Part shown: piece after piece, positions 17,453 through 24,633 of the stretch
How positions within the stretch are numbered: the stretch's first letter is position 1
Layout of the letters: each line of letters begins with the position of its first letter
Source: Flavobacteriaceae bacterium 3519-10
Lineage (GTDB): Bacteria > Bacteroidota > Bacteroidia > Flavobacteriales > Weeksellaceae
Reading direction: 5' to 3'
DNA: 64,000 nucleotides
Assembly: GCA_000023725.1 (NCBI GenBank)
Contig: CP001673.1
Location: forward strand, 1,746,342-1,810,341
The notes under the pieces: model-generated
Told to the model about the DNA's origin: nothing
The model's database searches: none
The model's input: the letters and a program-made list of their open reading frames with translations, nothing else
Translations under genes and position numbers: made by a program

Positions 17453-17474
17453 TGCAAAAATAACTATTTTTGCA
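17453..17474. promoter_or_regulatory. 22-base perfect palindrome with two divergent -7 elements
   Basis: TGCAAAAATA (17453-17462) and TATTTTTGCA (17465-17474) are exact reverse complements around AC. Each arm contains TATTTTTG in its own direction, an exact TAnnTTTG. The minus-strand copy is well placed for the methyltransferase gene; the plus copy points towards the RNA methylase at 17615. It could be a divergent promoter or an operator. Confidence 0.6.
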
Positions 17475-17614
17475 TTTCTAAGACCATTAAGACCGCACAT
17501 TTCGTGAAGTCTGAAGTTCCGCAGCAACATCTCAAACCGAAATTTTAAAGCAAAATTAACGCTAATAAACTGCTGCTCACTCACATTCATGGTTTTGAAA
17601 GTACAACAATCAGT

Positions 17615-18784
17615 ATGGATACAGACAATTTAAAAATTCAGATAAAGACCTTTTTTGGTCTCGAAGAAATTCTGGCAGAAGAAATTAGAAAGCTCGGCGG
17701 CGCAAACGTCGAAATTAAAAACCGCGCGGTAAACTGCGAAGGCGATCTCGGATTTCTCTACAAGATAAATTATTCAGCCAGAACAGCGCTCAAGATCCTT
17801 ATTCCGGTGCTCACTTTCAAGGCCTGGGACGAAAGCAGATTTTACGACAAACTTTTCGATTTCCCGTGGGACGATTATATGAGCGTGGACCAAACTTTCG
17901 CCATTGATGCCACGGTGTACTCAGAAAGATTCAAGCATTCGCAGTTTATGTCGCAGAAAATGAAAGACGCGATTGTGGATTATTTTAAATTCAAGCACCG
18001 AAAAAGACCCGATGTCAATACAATTGATCCGGACATCAAATTTCATCTCCATATTGACCGCGAACTTGTAACCATTTCGATGGATTCTGCCGGCGATGCC
18101 TTATTCAAAAGAGGCTATCGCAAAGAGCAGGGCGAAGCGCCAATCAACGAGGTGCTCGCAAGCGGTATGCTGCAGCTGGCAGGTTGGGACGGAAAAGGCA
18201 ACTTTCTGGATCCGATGTGCGGCTCGGGAACTTTGCTCATCGAAGCTGCGATGATCGCAATGGATTTACCGGCGCAGATATTCAGAAAGAAATTCGCCTT
18301 CCAGAACTGGAAAAACTACGATGAAGAACTCTTCCAGAAAATAAAAGAGGTACGCATCAACCGTGTGAAAGAATTTACCGGCAAAATAGTGGGCTACGAT
18401 GTAGATTCGCAAATGCTTAATGCGGTGCATCTTAACATTGAAGCCGCCGAGATGGAAGATGTGATCGAAGTAAAAAACCAGGATTTCTTCGAATCTAAAA
18501 AAGAACTTTTCCCGCTTCTAATGGTGTTTAACCCACCTTACGACGAAAGAATTGAGATTGAAGACGACGAATTTTACAAAAAAATCGGCGACACCTTCAA
18601 GAAAAACTATCCGAATACGTTAGCCTGGTTCATTTCGTCGGACTTAGATGCGGCTAAAAAAGTTGGTTTAAGACCTTCAAGACGAATTAAACTGTACAAC
18701 GGTAAACTCGAGTGCAGATTTCTGCAGTTCGAGATGTATGAAGGGACGAAGAAAACACACAAGCTAACCAACGAACCTATATAA
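17615..18784 (+). CDS. THUMP-domain RNA methyltransferase (RlmL N-half type)
   Basis: The 389-residue protein carries a THUMP RNA-binding domain (about 45-160, with FAIDATVYSERFKHSQF) followed by an N6-adenine/N2-guanine type methylase domain. The latter has the SAM motif FLDPMCGSGTLLIEA (about 196-210) and the catalytic NPPY motif (MVFNPPYDER). E. coli RlmL uses this half to make m2G2445 in 23S rRNA; the RlmK half is absent here, as in many bacteria. An rRNA target is likely but inferred. ATG 17615 gives the expected N-terminus (LKIQIKTFFGLEEILAEE). Confidence 0.9.
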   Translation: MDTDNLKIQIKTFFGLEEILAEEIRKLGGANVEIKNRAVNCEGDLGFLYKINYSARTALKILIPVLTFKAWDESRFYDKLFDFPWDDYMSVDQTFAIDATVYSERFKHSQFMSQKMKDAIVDYFKFKHRKRPDVNTIDPDIKFHLHIDRELVTISMDSAGDALFKRGYRKEQGEAPINEVLASGMLQLAGWDGKGNFLDPMCGSGTLLIEAAMIAMDLPAQIFRKKFAFQNWKNYDEELFQKIKEVRINRVKEFTGKIVGYDVDSQMLNAVHLNIEAAEMEDVIEVKNQDFFESKKELFPLLMVFNPPYDERIEIEDDEFYKKIGDTFKKNYPNTLAWFISSDLDAAKKVGLRPSRRIKLYNGKLECRFLQFEMYEGTKKTHKLTNEPI

Positions 18785-18843
18785 AATTTACGGGTTTAAC
18801 ATGAATTTCGATTGTTAAACTGTTACATTAATTCATTGCTACA

Positions 18844-19845
18844 TTGCCAACGTTATCCCTAATCATCGCGATTTACAACCGTAAAAACGAACTTTTCGAG
18901 CTTCTGAATTCGCTGTCGCACCAATCCGACAGAGCTTTTGAAGTTATAATTGTCGATGACGGTTCGCTGATCGATTTAAGGCCAACCTGCGAATTATTCA
19001 ATGAAAGTTTAGCCATTCAGTTTTTCCGCAAAGACAATTCCGGACCCGGTTTATCGAGAAATTACGGCGCGAGAAGAGCAAAAAATGATTGGCTGGTTTT
19101 CGTCGATTCTGATGTAATCGTAGAGAAAAACTATATTGAAAACATCAGAAAAAACCTCCGTGAAAAACCTTGTGACGCGTTTGGTGGCGCCGATAAAGCA
19201 CATAAAGGCTTCAACCTTATGCAGAAGGCGATCTCCTACTCGATGACTTCCGTTTTTACAACAGGTGGGATTCGCGGAAACAAGAAATCGATAACCAAAT
19301 TTCAGCCGCGTAGTTTTAATATGGGCGTGCGGAAATCGGCTTTCGAAAAGGTGGGCGGCTTCTCCGAAATGCGCGTAGGCGAAGATCCGGATCTCTCGAT
19401 GACACTTTGGGAAAACGGCTTCACTACAGCGTTTTATGATGATATTGGCGTTTACCACAAACGCCGCGTTGATTTCGGTAAATTTTCGAAACAGGTCTAT
19501 CAGTTTGGCTGCGCACGCCCGATAATTAATCAGCGTCATCCCGCGTATGTAAAGATTTCGTTTGCATTTCCGAGCCTTTTTCTGCTCGGTTATGTGCTTG
19601 GTTTTTTAGAATATTTTGCGTTTCAAAACGGCTTCATTCTGGCGATGTATGGACTTTACACGATATTGGTTTTTTTCCACGCCTTGTACAAAACCCGCAA
19701 CATCAGCACGGCGTCGTTCGCCATCATTGCCACGTACATCCAGATGTTTTCGTACGGTTACGGCTTTCTGAAATCGTGGATTCTGCTCAATATTTTGAGA
19801 CAAAAGCCTGAGGAAGCCTTCCCGAAACACTTTCATAAACCCTGA
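18844..19845 (+). CDS. Family 2 glycosyltransferase, membrane-anchored
   Basis: The 333-residue protein has a GT-A fold: LSLIIAIYNRKNEL at the start, VIIVDDGS for nucleotide binding, FVDSDVIVEKNY as the metal-binding DxD, and GEDPDLSMTLWENG as the catalytic ED motif. Two or three membrane segments lie at the C-terminus (about residues 235-315). Such enzymes transfer sugars from nucleotide donors to cell-surface polymers or lipids; the acceptor is unknown. The start codon is TTG at 18844, since the in-frame stop TAA at 18829 leaves no ATG upstream. A GC-rich repeat begins two bases after the stop codon. Confidence 0.87.
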   Translation: MPTLSLIIAIYNRKNELFELLNSLSHQSDRAFEVIIVDDGSLIDLRPTCELFNESLAIQFFRKDNSGPGLSRNYGARRAKNDWLVFVDSDVIVEKNYIENIRKNLREKPCDAFGGADKAHKGFNLMQKAISYSMTSVFTTGGIRGNKKSITKFQPRSFNMGVRKSAFEKVGGFSEMRVGEDPDLSMTLWENGFTTAFYDDIGVYHKRRVDFGKFSKQVYQFGCARPIINQRHPAYVKISFAFPSLFLLGYVLGFLEYFAFQNGFILAMYGLYTILVFFHALYKTRNISTASFAIIATYIQMFSYGYGFLKSWILLNILRQKPEEAFPKHFHKP

Positions 19846-19846
19846 T

Positions 19847-19937
19847 TTTGGGCGCACATTTCCGGCTTTCACTGCTCGCTTCCCGCGTCCCGTGCGGTCC
19901 GCGGGAGAGCTCAGACAGGCCGTTCAATCCGGGGCGC
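19847..19937 (+). repeat. GC-rich multi-hairpin intergenic repeat, copy A
   Basis: This 91-base element begins TTTGGGCGC and ends CCGGGGCGC. It has a central stem in which GCTC+TCCCGCG pairs with CGCGGGAGAGC, with a 3-base bulge. Copy B (56796-56884) matches it over nearly its whole length, including a 32-base identical 3' part that begins AGAGCTCAGACAGG. The stem differs by compensatory changes: CCCGCG/CGCGGG here, CCCGGC/GCCGGG there. It starts directly behind the glycosyltransferase stop codon. The function is unknown. Confidence 0.82.
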
Positions 19938-19983
19938 AACCCTTTATCAAAAGAAAATTAATTATTTTTACAAAAATTTAATC

Positions 19984-20817
19984 ATGAACAGTTATCTCGA
20001 ATTCAATTTTAAAATATCACCACTCCAACCCTGGAACGAAATCCTGATGGCCGAACTTATCGAAATTGGCTTCGACAGCTTTACCGAGGAACATGACGGA
20101 ATTTTAGGCTACATCCAAAAAGAACAGTTCAATGAAGATAGCCTTAAAGAAATCGGTCTTATGTCTCATCCAGATGTGCAGATCTCATACACCTTCAGCG
20201 AAATGCCGAACATCAACTGGAACGAGGAATGGGAAAAAAACTTTGATCCGATCAACGTCGAAAATCAGGTTTCTATCCGCGCGGAATTTCACGAAAACCA
20301 GAATCTGCCGCACGAAATCATCATTCAGCCAAAGATGTCTTTCGGAACCGGACATCACGCGACCACTTATCTGATGATTCAGCAAATGCTCGACATGAAT
20401 TTCGACAGCAAAACCGTTCTTGATATGGGTTGCGGAACCTCCGTGCTCGCCATTTTTGCCAAACAGAAAGGCGCGGGAAAAACAGTCGCGATCGATATTG
20501 ATGAATGGTCGGTTGAAAACTCAAAAGAAAATGCAGCCAGAAACAATGTAGAACTGGAGATTTCACAGGGCACCGCTGACAATCTGGGGGATGAGAAGTA
20601 TGACATCATCCTCGCGAATATCAACCGCAACATCCTCATTTCCGACATACCAACTTACGTTTCGGTAATGAATGAAGGTGGCCAGCTTCTCCTTTCGGGC
20701 TTATGCTTTTTCGATGTGGATGACATCCTGGAAGTCTGTACCGCGCAGAATTTAAAACTCAAAAAGCAGCTGCAACGCGAGGAATGGGTGTCTCTTCTGA
20801 TGGAAAATAAGGCTTGA
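19984..20817 (+). CDS. prmA: Ribosomal protein L11 methyltransferase
   Basis: PrmA trimethylates lysines and the N-terminus of ribosomal protein L11. The 277-residue protein has the conserved SFGTGHHATTYLM substrate motif (about residues 120-132), the SAM-binding loop VLDMGCGTSVLAIFAKQKGA and the catalytic NINRNIL. The short N-terminal L11-recognition domain is present (NSYLEFNFKISPL...). ATG 19984 is clear. A weak -7-like TATTTTTA lies at 19963-19970, between repeat copy A and the gene. A terminator follows. Confidence 0.94.
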   Translation: MNSYLEFNFKISPLQPWNEILMAELIEIGFDSFTEEHDGILGYIQKEQFNEDSLKEIGLMSHPDVQISYTFSEMPNINWNEEWEKNFDPINVENQVSIRAEFHENQNLPHEIIIQPKMSFGTGHHATTYLMIQQMLDMNFDSKTVLDMGCGTSVLAIFAKQKGAGKTVAIDIDEWSVENSKENAARNNVELEISQGTADNLGDEKYDIILANINRNILISDIPTYVSVMNEGGQLLLSGLCFFDVDDILEVCTAQNLKLKKQLQREEWVSLLMENKA

Positions 20818-20825
20818 AAAAAATA

Positions 20826-20856
20826 AAGGGTTTTGCAGTTTTGTAAAACCTTTTTA
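20826..20856 (+). terminator. Terminator after prmA
   Basis: GGTTTT (20829-20834) pairs with AAAACC (20845-20850), followed by TTTTT. It starts 9 bases after the stop codon. Confidence 0.7.
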
Positions 20857-20888
20857 CATTAATCCCGACAAGCTGATAGCTAAAAAGG

Positions 20889-20918
20889 AAAAGCACCTAC
20901 ATTTCTGTAAGTGCTTTA
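20889..20918 (-). terminator. Terminator after tRNA-CAU
   Basis: On the minus strand AAAGCACTTACA and TGTAGGTGCTTT form a 12-bp stem with one G-T pair, followed by TCCTTTTT. It lies just downstream of the tRNA. Confidence 0.75.
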
Positions 20919-20926
20919 TTGTAGAG

Positions 20927-21000
20927 TGGCCCAGCTTGGGCTCGAACCAAGGACTTGCTGATTATGAGTCAGCTACTCTAACCAGCTGAGTTACAAGGCC
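20927..21000 (-). tRNA. tRNA with CAU anticodon (Met, or Ile2)
   Basis: The 74-base sequence folds as a cloverleaf: D stem ACTC/GAGT, anticodon stem GCTGA/TCAGC with loop CTCATAA, T stem CTTGG/CCAAG with loop TTCGAGC, discriminator A. The CAU anticodon means elongator Met or the lysidine-modified Ile2; the sequence alone does not decide and I favour Met. The acceptor stem GGCCTTG/CTGGGCC has one T-T mismatch (6-67) and one T-G pair (5-68). CCA is not encoded beyond the A. Confidence 0.9.
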
Positions 21001-21075
21001 AGAAAACAGATTGGGTTACTTCCTCCGTTTTGCGAGTTGCAAATGTAATATTTTTCCTTTAATATCTGAAAATTT

Positions 21076-21474
21076 TTAAGGTTTTTCCTGACACAATTCT
21101 ACCAGAACACCGTTTGTAGACTTCGGATGCAGGAAAACAACAAGCTTATTATCGGCGCCGTCTATGGGCTCTTCGGAAATAAAAATGAAACCTTCTTTTT
21201 TAAGGCGTTCTATTTCGTAAGCGATATCGTCTACGCCAAAAGCGATATGATGGATGCCCTCGCCTTTTTTATCGATGAATTTGGCAATAGGGCTCTCGGC
21301 GTTGGAGGCTTCCACGAGTTCGATCTTGCTGTCGCCGGTTTCATAGAAGGAGGTTGTAACGCCTTCGCGGGCTACGCTTTCCTGCTTGTAATTCTTTTTT
21401 CCGAGTAGACGCTCAAATAGATTATCAGAAGTCTGAAGAGATTTTACGGCAATACCGATGTGTTCTATTTTCAT
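21076..21474 (-). CDS. mce: Methylmalonyl-CoA epimerase
   Basis: Glyoxalase/bleomycin-fold enzyme that interconverts (R)- and (S)-methylmalonyl-CoA in propionate metabolism. From ATG 21474 there are 132 residues in two beta-alpha-beta-beta-beta modules. Probable metal ligands are in KIEHIGIAV, KIELVEA, GIHHIAFGVDD and NGVLVELCQ. The frame runs another 58 codons upstream, but that part is translated from the GC-rich repeat at 21496-21639 and is rejected. The gene is alone and divergent from rbfA. Confidence 0.9.
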   Translation of the reverse strand: MKIEHIGIAVKSLQTSDNLFERLLGKKNYKQESVAREGVTTSFYETGDSKIELVEASNAESPIAKFIDKKGEGIHHIAFGVDDIAYEIERLKKEGFIFISEEPIDGADNKLVVFLHPKSTNGVLVELCQEKP

Positions 21475-21495
21475 GAATAGTTTTGTTTTTATAAA

Positions 21496-21639
21496 GTGTC
21501 CCGCGTGAGGGCGAAGTGCATTATTGGAGCTCTTTTTCGGGACGACGGCGAAGCCGCCGCCCCGAAAAAAGCGACTGCACGCAGACCGGTCTTTTTTGCG
21601 GCTGCCTCCGGGCGCGGGCGAAAAAAGGACACGCCCAAA
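21496..21639 (-). repeat. GC-rich multi-hairpin intergenic repeat, diverged copy C
   Basis: Read on the minus strand it begins TTTGGGCGTGTCC and ends in a CTCACGCGGGACAC sequence, so its ends can pair (GTGTCC with GGACAC). One internal hairpin has arms CTTTTTTCGGGGCGGCGGC and GCCGTCGTCCCGAAAAAG around TTC. A second has GTC(C)TTTTTT and AAAAAAGAC arms. Layout matches copies A and B: TTTGGGCG, hairpin, a CGC box, hairpin, GAGCTC. It fills the space between mce and rbfA. Confidence 0.7.
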
Positions 21640-21658
21640 TAATTCCAAACAAAAATAC

Positions 21659-21666
21659 TAAATTTG
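21659..21666 (+). promoter_or_regulatory. rbfA -7 promoter element
   Basis: TAAATTTG matches TAnnTTTG exactly and ends 4 bases before ATG 21671. Confidence 0.6.
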
Positions 21667-21670
21667 CAGC

Positions 21671-22033
21671 ATGAATGAAAGCAACAGACAAAGAAAAGTA
21701 GCCCAGATTATACAGCAGGATCTTGCGGAACTGTTCCGCAAACAGGCCTCGGACAGTAAACAAAATTTTCTGGTAACCGTTTCGGACGTAAAGATTACGG
21801 CAGATCTGAGCATTGCTAAAGTTTATCTAAGCATCTTCCCTCCCGCCGTGCGAGCCGCCGTTATGAAAGAAATAGAGCAGAATACTTCTGCCTACCGCAA
21901 TTTTATCGGCCAGAAGATGGGCAAGCAGGTGCGCATCATTCCGGACGTAAAGTTCTATCTGGATACCACGCTGGATGATGTAGAAAAAATAGAGAAAGAA
22001 CTAAAAGGCGAAGGCGACAACCCTGTCCTTTAA
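21671..22033 (+). CDS. rbfA: Ribosome-binding factor A
   Basis: Small KH-fold protein that binds immature 30S subunits and helps 16S rRNA 5'-end maturation. The 120-residue protein begins with the family pattern ESNRQRKVAQIIQQDLAELF. It continues with the KH core (LVTVSDVKITADLSIAKVYLSIFP) and the C-terminal VRIIPDVKFYLDTTLDDVEKIEKEL. The start is ATG 21671. The ABC permease gene follows after 17 bases, a pairing I recall from Bacteroidota genomes. Confidence 0.93.
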   Translation: MNESNRQRKVAQIIQQDLAELFRKQASDSKQNFLVTVSDVKITADLSIAKVYLSIFPPAVRAAVMKEIEQNTSAYRNFIGQKMGKQVRIIPDVKFYLDTTLDDVEKIEKELKGEGDNPVL

Positions 22034-22050
22034 TCCTCTGAACTACCATC

Positions 22051-23259
22051 TTGAAAAACACGCCGTTCTATATCGCGAGGCGCTACCTTTTAGCTAAAAA
22101 AGGCAGTACTGCAGTTACGTTTATCACGTGGCTTGCCGCATTGGCGATGACGGTTGCCACCACGGCGATGTTTATCATTATCTCGGTTTTTTCGGGTCTT
22201 GAAGACCTTAACCAGGACCTTATCGCAAATCTTCACGCGGACCTCACGCTAAAAAGCAAGACAGGAAAAACACTTCCAAGTATTGAAAAGGCGGAAAAAA
22301 TTCTGCAGGCTGAGCCCGAAATTGCGCATTTTTCGAAAGTAATCGAGGAGAAAGTATACATCAACTTCCGCGAGAACGGCGACATTGCGAATCTGCGTGG
22401 AGTTGATTCGGCATACGTGCTTGTGAACCCCATCGATAAAAATATATTCTACGGTAGCTACCCCAGCTTTAAATATTCAAATGAAGTGCTGCTCGAGAAT
22501 AAACTCGATAACCGCCTGAGTATTCCTGTGGGTGAAAGTTCGGAAGTTGCCAACCTGATGATGCCCAAACCCGGCACCGGCATGATCAGCAAAGAAGAAG
22601 ACATCTTTAACAAGCGCGATATTTTTGTGTCGGGAGTATTTCCGGGCAACGACCAGCTAGATAACACCATTATTTCACCAATTGAGCTGAGCCGCGAACT
22701 GCTTGATCTGCCTAAAGAATCGGCGTACCAGATCGTTATCAAACTTAAAAACCCTTATCACACAGACGCTGTGAAAGCCCGACTGCAGAATAAACTCGGC
22801 GCCAAATACATCCTTACAACCAAATCTGAAGAAAATGCGGCCTTCTGGAAGATGATCAACACCGAAAAACTGTTTATCTATCTGATTTTCGCGCTGGTGA
22901 TCTTCATCACAACTTTTAATCTTGCCGGCGCCATCATCATTCTTCAGCTTGATAAAAAAGAGCAGGCAAAATCGCTGATTTCGTTAGGACTAAACTTAAA
23001 ATCGCTGCGGAATATTTATTTCTATACAGGAGTTCTCATTGTAGGTTTCGGCATCGTCAGCGGACTTCTTTTGGGCACGGTGATCTGTTATATTCAGATA
23101 GAAACCGGAATTTTTAAAGCAGGCGCGGGTACGGATCTTGCGTTTCCGGTGCGCATCCGGCTTCTTAATTATATTACGGTTGCCGGCACTGCTGCGGTTT
23201 TCGGACTTGCCGTTTCATGGTTTTTTTCTAAGATTAACAGGTCTAATATCACGAAATAG
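22051..23259 (+). CDS. LolC/LolE-type ABC transporter permease
   Basis: The 402-residue protein has an N-terminal membrane segment (about 20-48, FITWLAALAMTVATTAMFIIISVFSGLE), a long periplasmic MacB-like domain, and three C-terminal membrane segments of the FtsX fold (about 272-395). This is the architecture of lipoprotein-releasing permeases that extract outer-membrane lipoproteins from the inner membrane. The ATPase is not adjacent, so LolC/E identity is by family only. The start is TTG 22051; the N-terminal NTPFYIARRYLLAKKG fits the family and no ATG is available. It is probably cotranscribed with rbfA. Confidence 0.87.
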   Translation: MKNTPFYIARRYLLAKKGSTAVTFITWLAALAMTVATTAMFIIISVFSGLEDLNQDLIANLHADLTLKSKTGKTLPSIEKAEKILQAEPEIAHFSKVIEEKVYINFRENGDIANLRGVDSAYVLVNPIDKNIFYGSYPSFKYSNEVLLENKLDNRLSIPVGESSEVANLMMPKPGTGMISKEEDIFNKRDIFVSGVFPGNDQLDNTIISPIELSRELLDLPKESAYQIVIKLKNPYHTDAVKARLQNKLGAKYILTTKSEENAAFWKMINTEKLFIYLIFALVIFITTFNLAGAIIILQLDKKEQAKSLISLGLNLKSLRNIYFYTGVLIVGFGIVSGLLLGTVICYIQIETGIFKAGAGTDLAFPVRIRLLNYITVAGTAAVFGLAVSWFFSKINRSNITK

Positions 23260-23348
23260 GCTTAATCGCATTCCATCACGGAATTTCCCCGGTGAAATTC
23301 ACATTTTAAAGGCTGATATAAAACATTTTACAGCCGTCCACATTTTGC

Positions 23349-23356
23349 TACCTTTG
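23349..23356 (+). promoter_or_regulatory. -7 promoter element of the first endonuclease I gene
   Basis: TACCTTTG matches TAnnTTTG exactly, 24 bases before ATG 23381. A TTTT at 23326-23329 is at the -33 distance but lacks the G. Confidence 0.6.
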
Positions 23357-23380
23357 CATCCTTAAATTTACCTTCAATCA

Positions 23381-24463
23381 ATGAAAAATTCAATCAGTTT
23401 ATTTCTTGCTGTGTTTATGCTGAATCTTTTCAGCGCGCAGATTCCGACCGGATATTACAGCCAGGCGAATGGCCTCACCGGTTACACCCTCAAAACCAAG
23501 CTTAAGGAAATCGTTACGAACGGCCATCAGGACAATGGCTATAACGGCTTGTGGAATGCTTACAAAGTTGGCGATCTCGACAAATTCTACGAAAACGACA
23601 ACACAATCCTCGATATTTACTCAGAAAAACCTTTGTCGGCAGACGCGTACAATTATACACCCGGAGCTAACCAATGCGGCAATTACAATGCTGAAGCGGT
23701 GTGTTACAACAGGGAACATCTATTCCCGCAGGGCTTTTTCGACGAAGCTTTCCCAATGAAAAACGATTATCTGCACATTATGCCTACGGACGGTTATGTG
23801 AACGGAAAAAGAAATAATTTTCCTTTCGGCACTGTTGGCGCAGCAAGCTGGACATCCACAAACGGATCTAAACTGGGAACCAGCAATTTTCCGGGTTATG
23901 GCGGAACCGTTTTCGAACCTATCAACGAGTTTAAAGGCGACATCGCGCGAAGTCTGCTTTATTTCATCACAAGGTATGAAGACAAGCTGCAAGAGTTTGA
24001 TTATGATGATGCGAACAATCCGCAGGATGGCAGCAAAAACCGTGGTTTTGACCAGTGGTACATTAATCTCCTGCTCCAGTGGCACCAGAACGACCCGGTT
24101 TCACCCAAAGAAATTGCACGTAACAATTATGCGTACACTTATCAGAAAAACCGAAATCCTTTCATCGATCATCCCGAATACGTAACATTGATCTGGACGT
24201 CTACACTAGCCACAGAAAGCGCAGACCTTACTGAAAACGTTTTAAGAATCTCAAATAACCCTGTAAGAAATGGCGAGCTCACGGTGAACGGTAAGAACAT
24301 AACCACGATTGCATCAGCCCAGATTATTTCAGCAGCAGGACAGGTTGTGCAAACATTGAAGGAACCATTCAAAAATTCAAACAAAATTATTCTGAATAAT
24401 AAAACCAAAGGTATTTACTTTCTTAAAACCGAAGGACAATCGGTTAAATTTATTGTGGAATAA
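23381..24463 (+). CDS. Secreted endonuclease I with type IX sorting domain
   Basis: The 360-residue protein has a signal peptide (about 1-19, ending LFSAQ) and an endonuclease I (NucM/EndA, PF04231) domain. The catalytic His is in CYNREHLFPQ (H113), and the metal-binding helix follows in DYLHIMPTDGYVNGKRNN. GGTVFEPINEFKGDIAR is another family motif. The last 75 residues are a Por secretion sorting domain (NNPVRNGELTVNG ... GIYFLKTEG). It should be exported by the type IX system and cut DNA or RNA outside the cell, for nutrient or phosphate scavenging or for loosening biofilm DNA. It is the first of two related nucleases in tandem. Confidence 0.92.
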   Translation: MKNSISLFLAVFMLNLFSAQIPTGYYSQANGLTGYTLKTKLKEIVTNGHQDNGYNGLWNAYKVGDLDKFYENDNTILDIYSEKPLSADAYNYTPGANQCGNYNAEAVCYNREHLFPQGFFDEAFPMKNDYLHIMPTDGYVNGKRNNFPFGTVGAASWTSTNGSKLGTSNFPGYGGTVFEPINEFKGDIARSLLYFITRYEDKLQEFDYDDANNPQDGSKNRGFDQWYINLLLQWHQNDPVSPKEIARNNYAYTYQKNRNPFIDHPEYVTLIWTSTLATESADLTENVLRISNNPVRNGELTVNGKNITTIASAQIISAAGQVVQTLKEPFKNSNKIILNNKTKGIYFLKTEGQSVKFIVE

Positions 24464-24492
24464 TCTGTTAACCACCAGAAATATAAACTCAG

Positions 24493-24515
24493 GCCGGCAA
24501 TTTTGTCGGCTTTTG
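24493..24515 (+). terminator. Terminator between the two endonuclease I genes
   Basis: GCCGG (24493-24497) can pair with TCGGC (24506-24510) with one G-T pair, followed by TTTTG. It is short, so the call is moderate. Confidence 0.5.
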
Positions 24516-24633
24516 TATGATTAAAAGTGGATAGTAAAACCGTGTTATTCCTTAAATTGAAATAAAGGCTTTACAATAGATTTCGAAATTGGTTTTTGTA
24601 ACTTTACGGTCCAAAATTTTTATCTTAAATCAA

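Noticed and set aside
17354-17590. 78-codon minus-strand frame overlapping the methyltransferase start
   Set aside because: It overlaps the conserved methyltransferase N-terminus in another frame and shows no family resemblance.
21475-21648. 58-residue N-terminal extension of methylmalonyl-CoA epimerase
   Set aside because: It is a translation of the GC-rich repeat; the enzyme fold begins at ATG 21474.
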